DNA from: Chitinophagaceae bacterium
Lineage (GTDB): Bacteria; Bacteroidota; Bacteroidia; Chitinophagales; Chitinophagaceae
Direction: 5' to 3'
NCBI GenBank assembly: GCA_016722465.1
Contig: JADKJC010000005.1
Location: 124,001 to 188,000, forward strand
DNA: 64,000 nucleotides
Part shown: one piece after another, positions 36,833 to 48,266 of the stretch
How the letters are laid out: every line of letters begins with the position of its first letter
Position numbering within the stretch: the first letter of the stretch is position 1
Notes under the pieces: model-generated
What the model was told of the DNA's origin: nothing
What the model saw: only the letters and a program-made list of their open reading frames with translations
Database searches by the model: none
Program-made: the position numbers and the translations under genes

Positions 36833-38124
36833 CTACACCATCGCTTCTGCAACAGTACCCAATACCTTGGTGTCAATTCCCCCTTCCGTTGGTGACAAAG
36901 TTTTTCCCTGTGCAATAATATTTTTCGCCACAAAGATGGAACACAACTGCAGTACTCCAATGATGACCACCGCATATCTTAAAGCAATATCGGCAGAACC
37001 ATAGTTTGCCATCAGCAGGAAGGTAGCTGCACCTGAAAAACGCCCCACGTATAAACCTGCTTCGTGGTTTAAGATATAGGCAAACTCACTCCGTTTTTCA
37101 ATTTTAGAGACAATATCAATCACCTGGAACTGGATGGGGAAATAAGCAAGATCCATTAGCGGCTTTGCGATGAGCAGTAATAAAATAAATATCACCACCC
37201 CAGCCTGGCTGAATAAAACACCATTGATAGCTGCGCCGATTGCAAACAGTGAAAGCCCTGCGGCGAATATTTTTATCCTGTCGGATGGTTTGGAAATTCT
37301 TCCCAGCACATACATGATGATGGCTGCAATCACGGCGCCGATTGAAGTGGCCGAACCCAATGCACCTTCATTGCCAAAAAATTTCAATATCAACATGGCC
37401 GGTGCCGTTACTAAAAACCCCTGGGCCAGCCCTTTCAGTGATGCAAGCGTCAACAGTTTGTACCAGAGTGGATGAAACTTAAAGAAGATGTATTTTTTTC
37501 TCCCGGGTTTTTAAAGGTTCCCCGGAAGCAAACAATGGATGCCGCCACCGTGATTAAAAAAACAACACCGGTAATGATTACATAAGCCGTATGTTTTTGT
37601 GCATCGCTGATCTGAGAATCGATGAATAAACCAATGGTAATGGGTACCAGCACCGAAATGATGGTGTAGAACAAAGTCTCCATCCCATAATAATAATTCC
37701 TGTTGCCATCATTGGTAATGGATAAGGCAAGGCAATCCCGGTTGGCCCAGTAAAACCCAAAGCTTAAACCCATGATCATACCGGCAGATGCAATGCCCAC
37801 TGTATTCAACTCCTGCAACGACATCATTACAATCATGGATACCCCACTCAGCATCATACCTGCAGAATACAATTTGCGGATATCAAAATGTTTCAGCAGC
37901 CAGCCATTTAACAAAAAGGTTAGTGGTATGCCGGTATAAATGGTGAGCTGGTAAATAACCACTTTGGTAATATCACCATGTGTGTTACGCATAATATATG
38001 CGGCCACAAAAGTATCAATCACCGGCAGCACAAAAGCATACACCAGGTTGGTAAAAATCAGTATCCTGAAATTATGCGGCTGGCTGTTGAAATGATTAAT
38101 TTCTATTTTCAGTTTATTAAGCAT
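36833..38124 (-). CDS. MFS sugar transporter, one frameshift
   Basis: Pieces 37450-38124 and 36833-37453 join into 430 aa (about 12 membrane helices) when one base is restored in the 7-T run at 37493-37499 (GEKKYIFFKFHPLWYKLLTLASLKG). Helices are clear: 'ILIFTNLVYAFVLPVIDTF', 'GIASAGMIMGLSFGFYWANRD', 'VVIFILLLLIAKPLMDLAYFP'. It overlaps the GH130 gene by 8 bases. It is expected to import the oligosaccharide that the GH130 phosphorylase cleaves in the cytoplasm. Confidence 0.85.
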
Positions 38125-39181
38125 GGTTGAATTTTAATAATGAGAAAATTTCTTTTAAAGAAAAATGTGCAGCACAAACAAATTCATCCGCAGCACCGTA
38201 ATAAACCGTGATGGTATCCCCATCAGGCGCTACAATGTGGCCATTGGTAAATACAACATTGCCAAAGAAACCGCTGGTTTCATAAGCTGCAGTTGGAACC
38301 ATAATCGGTTCTTCGGTTCTTGCAATTACCTTTGAAGGATCATTGATATCCATTAAAAAAGCGCCCAGGCAATACTGGTGTTTTTCATTGGCACCATGAT
38401 AAATTTCAAGCCAGCCTTTATCTGTTTTAATGGGTGCTGCCCCTGCGCCTACCCTTGCACTGTCCCATAAACCTTGCCTTGTTTTAATGATACATTGATG
38501 ATTCCCCCAGTGAATGCCATCCGGCGATGAAGTGATCCAGATATAGTTGCCGCCGATATCCACACTACTGGGCCGGTGCAATGCATAAAAAAGCCCATTG
38601 ATCCTTTCTTCAAAAATGGCACAGTCCTTATTATGCGGCGGCAACATCATTCCATGCGATTTAAAACTCTTCCAGTTAACAGTGGTGCGTAACCCAACTC
38701 CTACGCCATTTCCAGATACTGCTGTAAAAGTGAGGTAGTAAATACCATCTACCAAAGATACCCGGCAATCTTCCACGCCAAAAGTTTGCAACATCCCTTC
38801 TCCTGCCAAAGCCGGATAACCTTCCGGTTCATAAAACCGGGCACCATCATCACTGCATAGTAAACGCAGATGCGATAAGGTGGTTAAATAATCAACTCCT
38901 TTATAATTAATCACCCTTGCATCAGAAGCATCCAGTTCAGGGTCATCTTTTTTAATCTCGATGATTTCCGTACTCCCGGTTTCCGTTAGTACAGGAAATG
39001 AAATGACATTTTCTTTTTGTGCAGGCCTTTCTGCCACCCTTACAATCAGCCATGTTTTATTTTCAAACTGAAACACGCCGGGATTTAGCAGGCAGGTAAT
39101 TTCAAGCCCATCCTTACTTGCTTTCAGATCAGCAGGAGACAACAGTGGGTTTGCAGCAAAGCGTTTTGCAATATCGTTCAT
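38117..39181 (-). CDS. GH130 beta-mannoside phosphorylase/hydrolase family protein
   Basis: 354 aa without signal peptide. Five-bladed propeller hallmarks: 'CLLNPGVFQFENKTWLIVRVAE', catalytic Asp138 in 'FGVEDCRVS', 'KDCAIFEERINGLFYALHRPS' and 'DSARVGAGAAPIKTDKGWLEIYHGA'. GH130 enzymes phosphorolyse beta-mannosyl linkages to give mannose-1-phosphate; some subfamilies hydrolyse. Coupling to the MFS gene supports cytoplasmic phosphorolysis. The substrate cannot be fixed from sequence alone. Confidence 0.9.
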   Translation of the reverse strand: MNDIAKRFAANPLLSPADLKASKDGLEITCLLNPGVFQFENKTWLIVRVAERPAQKENVISFPVLTETGSTEIIEIKKDDPELDASDARVINYKGVDYLTTLSHLRLLCSDDGARFYEPEGYPALAGEGMLQTFGVEDCRVSLVDGIYYLTFTAVSGNGVGVGLRTTVNWKSFKSHGMMLPPHNKDCAIFEERINGLFYALHRPSSVDIGGNYIWITSSPDGIHWGNHQCIIKTRQGLWDSARVGAGAAPIKTDKGWLEIYHGANEKHQYCLGAFLMDINDPSKVIARTEEPIMVPTAAYETSGFFGNVVFTNGHIVAPDGDTITVYYGAADEFVCAAHFSLKEIFSLLKFNHA

Positions 39182-39221
39182 AAAATTAAAGCGTGAATGG
39201 TGAATTATTAGTATTTGCTAT

Positions 39222-40552
39222 TTATAGTTTATACCTGTCCATTGCTGCTTTTACTGCAGGATAATTGCTTACCCGCTGCATCGTTAGCAAGGCTTCAATG
39301 GTTGATTCGGCTCCTGAATTTTTGTTAACACTGTTTCCTGTATTGATGGCATCATAACAGCGGCCCGTATTGATTGAAAACATATTTGTCGCAGCAGTAT
39401 TCTTCCCAAAAAACCAGGCTGCCAGGTGACCGGCCATATCAGCATACCGATCATCATTGGTAATGATGTATGCATCAATGGCTGCAAACACCATTGGCCG
39501 GATACCATAAGCGATCTGCTCAAAATCTTTTTCATTCCCTATGGCAAATACACCGCTGCTGTAGTTTACAACAAAAGAGTTTTTCAACCCATTGTTTAAT
39601 AACCAGGGATAAAAATTATTTACTTCCAGCATAGCCTTATTAATAAAAAAGGTATCATTTAACAAATTACCGGCTTTAAAAATTGCGGAAGCCTGGTCGC
39701 TGCCGTATGCATGCCACGTAGCACCCGAACTTAAAAAACAGGAATAAGGAAAATGAGCAGCGTCTCCAAATTGTGTCATTACAATTCCATCAGCCAGTTT
39801 ACGAATATAATTTTTAATTACAACATCATCCGTTGCCTGGCAATACGGAATTAACCCCAATATCAATGTTGCTGCCTGGTCGGCGCCTTCCGGCAACCAT
39901 TGCGGCACATCAATGCCGTTGATCTGTATAGTAGTACGTGGCAGATCCACCATATCATGCTTGATAGCACTGATCAATTTAATAACCACGGCATCTGCCT
40001 TGTTTGACAATGATATATTTTTTGCCTGATAACCGGACCAGCTTCTGTAAGTGCCTGCAATGCCCTCCACGACCACCATTTGGGTTGATTGACACTGGTA
40101 ATACCCGTTTTGTTGATCACATTTCCCTGCTGCAAAAAATTATAGAAATATCCATTATCAGCTTGCATATTGATGAGAAAGCCCAGCAATCCGTAAACTT
40201 TCTTTTGAACCAAGGTATCAGATGAAAATGTACTGCTTCTTAAATAAAATAATACGCCACGGGCTACATCATCCACACAGGTAAAACCTTCGCCACCTGC
40301 AACAACAGGTGTATAAGAAGGTGCATCTGCATAAATATAAATCCCTTCTGCCTTTTCTCCATTTGGAAAACTCACAGGTACCATTAATTTTTCAAGATGT
40401 GTTGTATTCAGAATAGAAGGAATTATTACAGGTATAGGTATTACAGTAACCGGACCAGGCGCTGCAGTTGAACGTTGCTTTTTACAGGCGGTTGCACATA
40501 AAACAACAGCAGGTATTACAACGATCCATCTTAATGTGAGATTTGTAAGCAT
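39222..40552 (-). CDS. Putative lipoprotein, glycan-processing candidate, one frameshift
   Basis: Pieces 39974-40552 (from ATG 40552, MLTNLTLRWIVVI) and 39222-40079 join into 443 aa when one base is restored at 40025-40026 (EAGPVIRAKNISLSNKADA). A lipobox 'LCATAC|KK' near residue 23 predicts a lipoprotein. The rest is helical with Gly/Trp loops (GGEGFTCVDDVARGVLFYLRS; FGDAAHFPYSCFLSSGATWHAYG; YGIRPMVFAAIDAYI), which suggests an (alpha/alpha) barrel. No family recognised. It lies between SusD and GH130. Confidence 0.6.
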
Positions 40553-40653
40553 AGCTACAGCCTTGTTTAGTAATTCTATCAATGAGTGGCAGTTGTATAA
40601 AGGGAGTTATTCAACTGTTTGAACAACTCCCTTCGTGTTTACCAAAAAATAAT

Positions 40654-42132
40654 TTAATAGCCCGTGTTCTGTGTGATGGTTCCACCAGACTTATCAATTT
40701 CCCCCTGTGGAATTGGATAGAGATAATTCTTATCCTGGAAATTTTTACCAAGACCAGTTAAGAAGGCCTTTGCAATTCCCCAGCGTTTCAGGTCATTGAA
40801 TCTTTGTGATTCAAAACCTAATTCCACTCTTCTTTCCTGTACCAGCCAGGCTTTTATCTGGTCTTTGTTTACTGATGTTACATCCCTGTCAGGCAATGTT
40901 CCTGCCGGAGGCACTGTTCCATTCACCGTCACAGTAGTTCTTGCACGGGCACGTATGCTGTTGATAATAGCAATGGCTGCAGGATAATTTCCTGTTTCAT
41001 TTAGCGCTTCGGCTTTCCATAACATTACATCTGCCCAGCGGATATATATTTTGTTACTGGGTGCATCATCATTGCCTTTGTTGCTGCTGTTCAATTCGCC
41101 AAATAATTTATAAACGTTTTGTCCTGCCACATCAACGGTGTAGCCCAATCTTGGATCGTTGGGTTCAAACGCACCGATGAAATCGGCAGAAGGCGCTATA
41201 AATCCCCAACCTGCCAATGCACAAAGACCATTACCAGTTCTTGGTGTTGTCAATGACTGGTGATCGTAAGAAAAGATCACTTCGTTTTCTGCAAATTCCT
41301 TTCCTACACTGAAGTTGTCGAAATAGTTGCTGTTTAAACTGTAGTAGTTCAATGCTTCCATTGCAGTCACTGTACTCAGCACATCCGCCCATTGCTGGTT
41401 GTACAAGGCAACTTTTGCCTGCATCGCCATCACAGCGCCTTTGGATACTCTCCACTTTTCAGTGGCATCAGAATATTTACCGCCACCGATTAATGTATTT
41501 GCCTGTGCAAGATCAGCGCTGATCTGTACATATACATTTGCTTTTGTTTCTCTTTTTGCAACACTGTAAGCATCAGCAAAATTCTTCAATGGCACAGTTA
41601 ACAATGGCACATCCCCATACAAATTCACCAGGTCGAAATAATAAAAAGCCCGTAAAAAATAAACCTGGCCCAACAGGCTTTTCCTGGTGGCTTCATCAAT
41701 ACCAAGACCGGCGGTTAATGTTGCATCTGTTAAGTAGCTGATGGATAAATTAACCCTTGCGATACCAGCATAATCGTAGCTCCATTGCCCCTTAACACCA
41801 CTGTTGGAAGAAGTAAAACTAAATTCAGCAAACTGGTCCATCCATGCCTGGTCTCCATCGGGATTCCATTTTTTCATCATGTCGCCGGAGGCTATATCCT
41901 GCATGATAAAATCATTGCGTAGCACTGTACCATCATCCCAACCCCAGTTGCCGATAATATTCAGCGTACTGGAAAGCAGTTGATAAGAAGATGTAACAGA
42001 ATATAAAACAGACTCATGCGTAGGAGGTATTCCTTCGGTAATAATCCCTATCGGTGTTTTATGCAATTCTTTTTTACAACCGGCCGTGCTGATGATTACC
42101 AATACCGCCAGTATTTTATAGATTGATTTCAT
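40654..42132 (-). CDS. susD: SusD/RagB-family outer-membrane glycan-binding lipoprotein
   Basis: 492 aa, lipobox with Cys19 (IISTAGC). SusD features: N-terminal TPR-like 'GQVYFLRAFYYFDLVNLYGDVPLL', C-terminal 'IYIRWADVMLWKAEALNETG', 'LVQERRVELGFESQRFNDLKRWG', and the end 'YLYPIPQGEIDKS'. It binds polysaccharide at the surface and delivers it to the SusC pore encoded immediately upstream. Directly after susC, 23 bases apart. Confidence 0.95.
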   Translation of the reverse strand: MKSIYKILAVLVIISTAGCKKELHKTPIGIITEGIPPTHESVLYSVTSSYQLLSSTLNIIGNWGWDDGTVLRNDFIMQDIASGDMMKKWNPDGDQAWMDQFAEFSFTSSNSGVKGQWSYDYAGIARVNLSISYLTDATLTAGLGIDEATRKSLLGQVYFLRAFYYFDLVNLYGDVPLLTVPLKNFADAYSVAKRETKANVYVQISADLAQANTLIGGGKYSDATEKWRVSKGAVMAMQAKVALYNQQWADVLSTVTAMEALNYYSLNSNYFDNFSVGKEFAENEVIFSYDHQSLTTPRTGNGLCALAGWGFIAPSADFIGAFEPNDPRLGYTVDVAGQNVYKLFGELNSSNKGNDDAPSNKIYIRWADVMLWKAEALNETGNYPAAIAIINSIRARARTTVTVNGTVPPAGTLPDRDVTSVNKDQIKAWLVQERRVELGFESQRFNDLKRWGIAKAFLTGLGKNFQDKNYLYPIPQGEIDKSGGTITQNTGY

Positions 42133-42155
42133 ATTTCTTATTTTTTGATGTTGAA

Positions 42156-45100
42156 TTATAACTTGACATTGATACCAAATAAAAATGCTTTTGATTGAGG
42201 ATAAGTTCCCTGGTCAAACATATTGTATGCTTCCGGATCAAGCCCTGTGTAGTTTGTAACCGTAAACAGGTTTTGTGCAGATACAAAAAGGCGTACATTT
42301 TGAAAAACAGATTTCATCTTACCCTCCAGGTTCAATGTATAACCGATCTCAATATTCTTTAGCCTGAAATAAGAGGCATCTTCTACAAAAATGCTGGATA
42401 CTTTGCTGCTGCCATTGTCTGTAAAGGTAGAGCGTGGAATGGTATTGCTGGTTCCTGCACCATGCCATGCATCCAGTGTAGCAGTAGTGTGATTGAACGG
42501 ACGGGTATCATAGTCGATGATCTTTTTAAGATCATTGTATTTTTCTACACCCTTAACGCCCTGGAATAAAACACTCAGGTCAAAACCCAGGTAACTGGCT
42601 GATAAATTAGCACCACAGCTAACTCTTGGGTTTGGATTACCGATATAAGTGCGGTCAACATCATTGATGATACCATCACCGTTGATATCCTGGAATTTAA
42701 TATCCCCTGGTTTTATATCCGGGTGAGAAGCACCTGTTAAATAATCATCAATCTCTTTCTGAGTTTGATAGATGCCTGTCATTTTAAAACCATAAAAAGA
42801 ATTCAACGGATGGCCCGCCTCTGTTTTTGAAACCTGCCCGTAAATATTCGGCAAATTCGGATCCAGTTTATCTACGTTGTTTGTTACAGTGGCAAGATTG
42901 GCATTGATCGAATACTTAAACTTACGGTCATTGTTCCTGTAGCCAATTGCAAACTCAAAACCCTTATTGGTTACAGCGCCGGCATTTACAATGGTTGGTT
43001 TTACATCACCTACTACACTGGGTAAACCCAATGGCAATAAGAGATCAGAAGTTGTCTTTTTAAAATAATCGGCTGATATGGTGATCTTGTTTTTAAACAT
43101 ACTCAGATCAAATCCGATATTATTCTGGGTAGTGGTTTCCCATTTCAGATCCGGGTTACCATAGCGGAGTAAGGTGCCCTGCGAATTGTAAATGGCCAGT
43201 GAATTGTAATTGTTCAGTCCGGATTGGTTGCCCAATTTCCCGGTACTGCCCCTTAACTTAAGATCAGTTACCCAGCTTACATCCTGCATGAATTTTTCCT
43301 GAGATATTCGCCAGCCTGCAGAAAATGACGGAAAAAATGCCTGCTGGTTATTGGCTGCAAACTGGCTTGAATTATCTTCCCTGATGCTTGCTGTAGCAAA
43401 AAACGATTGTCGTAATTATAATTTACAGAAGCAAATAGAGAAAAGAGTGCCCACTGCGAAGCACTGCCACCGTTCCAGAGATCCTGCGGATAAGCGCCAA
43501 AATCAATGTACTGGAAAGCCGAATCTGTATTGCCATACCTTGCTCTTGAAGCACTGATACCCGATGCATAATTGGTAATAAACTCACTACCCACCAATGC
43601 ATTGATGGAATGCCGGTCAATTTTTTTAATATAATTTAATGTATTGGTCCATGTAATGGTTGTTTCCTGTCCTCTTTCTTCATTCAGGTTACTGGGACGG
43701 TTTTGACGGCCTGTGCCCTGGTCAACAGAAGAACCTCCTCCATCATTATCACCATAATTCTGATGAAACGCTTTGTTGTGGACCATATTCAGATCAACAC
43801 CCAGATTGGTTTTCAACTTTAATTCTTTATTTTTCAAAAAAGCTAATTCAGCATATACATTACCAAAGGTTTTAAAATTTGTTCTTTTGTCATTGGTAAA
43901 ATAAGCTATGGCAATTGGATTGGAAGCAAATTCATATTTGTTGGCACCACCGTTCCAGCTGCCACCATTTGCTGCTGCATTTTGTGAGTAAAAAGGCAAA
44001 TCGGTATAAGGATCCACTGCAGAATAGGTTGGGTCAGTTACATCTTTATAAACACCAATTACCGGCGGACGCAGGAAAGCATGACGGATAACACCGGGTG
44101 CATCGCCACTCGATGATATCTTATCCTGAATGCTGTTAGATACCTGCAGGTTGGTTCCTACGGTAAAACGGTCGGTGACATTTGCATTTACATTTGTTCT
44201 GAAACTAAAACGTTTGTACTTATCATTACCATAAATAACAATCCCATTCTGTCCATAGTAGCCGGCAGAAATCAGGTACTGCACTTTATCAGAACCACCA
44301 CTGGCAGACAATTGAAGGTTTTGTGATTTGCCCAACACAAATAATTCATGCAGCCAATCGGTATTCGAAAGATCTGTTCTTGATTTATCTGCTGTGTAAG
44401 TATTTGTTCCGCTATAACCGGAATTGTTCCAGCTTTCCTCCATCTTGTTCATGTATTGTGTTGCATTGAGCATGGTTGGAAGGTTGGCTACTTTTTGAAT
44501 GCCGGTATAATAGCTGATATCAAGGTTGGATTTTCCTTTTTTACCGGCTTTAGTAACAATTACGATTACCCCGCCAGATGCCCTTGCGCCATAGATAGCA
44601 GCTGCAGCAGCATCTTTCAATACCGTCATCGATTGTATATCAGCAGGATTGATAAAAGAGATACTGGTGGTAGGCAATCCATCTACAATAAACAGCGGAT
44701 CGCTGCTGCTGCCAATGGTTCCTACTCCACGAATCGTAATGTTAATGCCATCACCCGGTGCTCCGGTGCTTTGTGTTACTGTTACACCAGCTACCTGGCC
44801 CTGCAACAATTGCGCTACATCTGCCACTCTCCGCTTGTCTACATCAGCCATGTTTACAGATGATACAGCACCGGTGATGGCGCCTTTCCGCTGGCTGCTA
44901 TAACCAACCACTACTACATCATTCAGTGTATTGGCAGCGGTTTCCAACGCAACTACAAGGCTGGTTCGGCCAGCAACAGATAATTCCTGTGTAGCAAAGC
45001 CAACTGAGCTGAATACCAGCACCGCATTGTCAGCTGTTGTGATGGTGAAATTTCCATCAGCATCTGTTACCGTGGATTTATTGGTGTTTTTTTCATGAAC

Positions 45101-45286
45101 AGTAACACCGTTTAATGGCCCGCCCTGTGCCGAATTTACTTTACCTGATATTTTCACCTCTGCACTTTGCTGAGCTGCTGCTGTAAATTGTAACAGTACA
45201 AATGCAACAACACAAGCAATAACCCTGACGACAGGCCTTGTTTGTGTGGGGATGTAACGAATAATATTCGTAAGGTTTTTTTTCAT
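42156..45286 (-). CDS. susC: SusC/RagA-family TonB-dependent outer-membrane transporter, one frameshift
   Basis: Pieces 43277-45286 and 42156-43289 join into 1043 aa when one base is restored in the 6-A run at 43398-43403 (NYDNRFFATASIREDNSS). Signal peptide, then a carboxypeptidase-like domain ('VKISGKVNSAQGGPLNGVTVHEKNT'). The plug contains 'VVGYSSQRKGAITGAVSSV' and 'FIVDGLPTTSISFINPADI'. A 22-strand barrel ends 'PQSKAFLFGINVKL'. With SusD it imports oligosaccharides. First gene of the long minus-strand operon reaching GH13. Confidence 0.93.
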
Positions 45287-45521
45287 AATTGCAAGATTTT
45301 AATATTAAAAAAATTAAGCCCTTAACGGGGAAAACGTGAACAATAATTTTTAGCAGTCTCTTTGTTACTCATAACAAGTACAATTCCGTTGTGTAAATGC
45401 TTTTGCAGAATAACATGGTTTGGTAATTTATTTTTTCATATTTGTTTTGGTAAATTTTCAATCGTTAATAATTGCAGTTGACTTTAGTTGAATACTTTTA
45501 TAATCAGGATCCATTTCAGGC

Positions 45522-47968
45522 TTACGCAACCCCTGCCACTTCATTAGCCATCAGTACAAACACATTCCAGCACAAGCCCCTCGTAGATGGCCACCAGCTA
45601 TTGGTAGTGGTCCATTTGGTCGGCGTAAACTCCTTACTGAACGGCCATTTCGGGTTCAGGTAAATTTCTGCCCACACCCTGTTTTCCATTAATGGCTTTG
45701 CATTTTCCCATCCATGTTTTAATCCCACTACATAGGCACAATACTCTGCACGGAACCAGCTGCCACCATTGTAATAAAAACCATCACTCTTTCCATTGCT
45801 GTAATTCTCTTCGCCAAATTTTTCAAATGGCTGGTAGTCGCCGCTGAGATAGGCGAAGCCTTTTGTATCTTTTGTAAGCCTTACACAGATGGGAGCGGTG
45901 GTGCCAAATTCAGGATGAGGAGAGTTAGATACTTTATTCAAAACAGGAATTTGATCCAGGTGATGTTGCACCATTGCATCTGTAAGTATGGGCCTGTTGA
46001 ATAACCACAGTGAAAAGAATTCAGGTTCTAAATCTGTGAGCGTAATGATGTCGGGGAAATTCTTGTCAAACAACAAATGCTTTCTATTTACATCATAAAA
46101 ATTGCGGTATTCAGTTTCGGCTTTTTGGATATAGGTTTCGGGAATATCAAAACCCAGCTCTTTGCTGGTTCTTAATGCAATGGCCAGCATACCCTGGTTT
46201 ACACCCAGCCTGTCTGTCTTGGGATTGAAATCAACAATATCTACCTGGCTCAATGAAAAATGTGCTTTACATATTCCATCCCGGTTGCTGTCAAATTCAT
46301 TCAACACATAGTCAACTGCTTTTTTAATTTTATCCTGAGGAAGTGTGATACCGAAACGCCGCTTGTTCAACATTGCCCAGATGAGCCACTCAATCGTTGC
46401 TTCATTATCCTTTGCCTCCACTGAACCCATTAATGGAGTGATGATGGTGCCAATGCCGCCTTTGGCAGTTTGAGTTTTGCCCCATTGTTCCCAAATAGAA
46501 AGATTGAGCTCTTTATTGTAAGATGCCACCGTAGAAAAATAAGAGTCCCTGTTATACATATCCGGGGCATAATTCATGTTGGGCACATTGAAGGGGGTAA
46601 AATCATTCACATCAGTGATCCAGGTAAGCATATTGAAATTGGCATACAGCATTTTTTCTATCAACGATCCCTTAAAGCCTTTTGCTTCGGCTAACCGTGA
46701 CTGAGAAGAGATCATAAACTGCTGGTGCGATTTCCATGGCTCAACAAAAACATAAGTAGTCTTTGTAACTTTCTCTCCGATTGGAAGTATGTTGTAAGGC
46801 TCCTGCTGAGGTTGGTGTTCTGCAAACTGCAGGTCTTTTATTTGCAGTGTACATTCTTTTCCCGACTGTGTACCAATGAACATCGATACGCTGTCACCTT
46901 CAATATACGGCACTAAAATACTACCCTTAAAAAGGGTCCATTCGTTTTCTGCTGCCGGAAAATTATCAATGTATTTTACACCATCCTCCAGCTCAATTGT
47001 TTTTTGCCCGTTCTTAACCCTGAATAGTTTTAATGCCAGCGGCGTATTACCCTTGCACAAAAAAGAAATGGTATATACTTTCTGATCTTTTAATGGTGCA
47101 ATAAATGCTATGCCTGCTCTTCCTCCCTGATGCCCGGTAATTGAAATAAGGCCACCATCTTTTGCGATTTCCGCATTACCTTCTTTTTCAAAAGCACCGG
47201 GCATATTAAAAATGATGGTTGAACCAGCATCGAGGTTATAGAGTTCACCAAATGTTTGCCGGATGTAATTGTTATTTTTCGCCTGCTCCTGTAAACTGGC
47301 AACGGAAAATAAATTGGGATCTGGCAGGCGGCGCATTCCAACGAAACCGCCTCCACGCCCACTAAACCTGCGTCGGGTATTCCGGGTATACTGGTTCTTA
47401 TAGCCGGCATCGGTTAAAAACCCAACTACATCGTTACCTGGAGTAACAAAGCCAACTGAAGGAAACATTTCATGCACCATGCCACCAGGAAAATTATCAT
47501 ACTCAAAAGTTACATATCGGTCAGGTTTTCCGGCGGGCCTTGCTGTTTGCTGTAATATATATAACATGCCCGGCATGGAAGGCTGCAACAGTTCGATCGT
47601 TTTTTTACGATGTTGCTGCTGACAACTTCGTATTTTACAGATACCGACAGGTTGGCATCAAACTCCTTTATGTAAGCATCTCCTTTTAAGGTAATGTGTT
47701 GTGTATTGCCTGTCCATGAATCGCCTTTCCAATACTGTATATTGGCTGTGGTGCTCAGGTCATTATTAAAAAGCTGAAGAGAAAATTCCCCGGTATCATT
47801 AACCAGTAAGCGATTATTATTATATATGTCTACCCGGTAACCGGTTTTTTCATCACCTGCAAGCTTTAAGGAAAGCTGCTGGCAGATAGCCGTTGAGTGA
47901 CTGAATAATATAACCAGGTAAATTAAAAAAAACCTTGGTGCGGTTTTGTTTGTTGGCATATGCAGCAA
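45522..47968 (-). CDS. Large secreted carbohydrate-active candidate (alpha/alpha barrel), one frameshift
   Basis: Pieces 47510-47968 and 45522-47588 join into 815 aa when one base is restored in the 7-T run at 47600-47606 (NIVKKTIELLQPSMPG). Signal peptide near residues 5-30. The N-terminal 400 residues are beta-rich (sandwich plus a CBM-like patch with IEGDSVSMFIGTQSGKECTLQ). The C-terminal half is helical with 'IEWLIWAMLNKRRFGITLP', 'GICKAHFSLSQVDIVDFNP' and 'YNGGSWFRAEYCAYVVGLKHG', resembling GH (alpha/alpha)6 barrels of the GH63/GH94/GH15 type. Exact family uncertain. Lies between SusC and the regulator. Confidence 0.62.
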
Positions 47969-48266
47969 TTGATAGTCAAAACTATCTTTAACGCCAGCCA
48001 GCCTTGTACACTATGCTAACATTTTACTGCACTATGATTACATTTTAGGTTAAAAACACCCATTTTACCGTTAAAAAAGTTTTTTGAAACAATAAAATAA
48101 GAAACATTGCCCATTCACCAAAACAATCGATACGGTTTGCTTAAGTATTGAAGCCTGGGTAATGTTCATTTATTGTTATGATTGAAAACAGAGAAACAGT
48201 TTGACATAATTTCCTTTTTGCAGAAAGTTCCTTTTATTTGAGAATAATAAATTTAATACTATCAAT

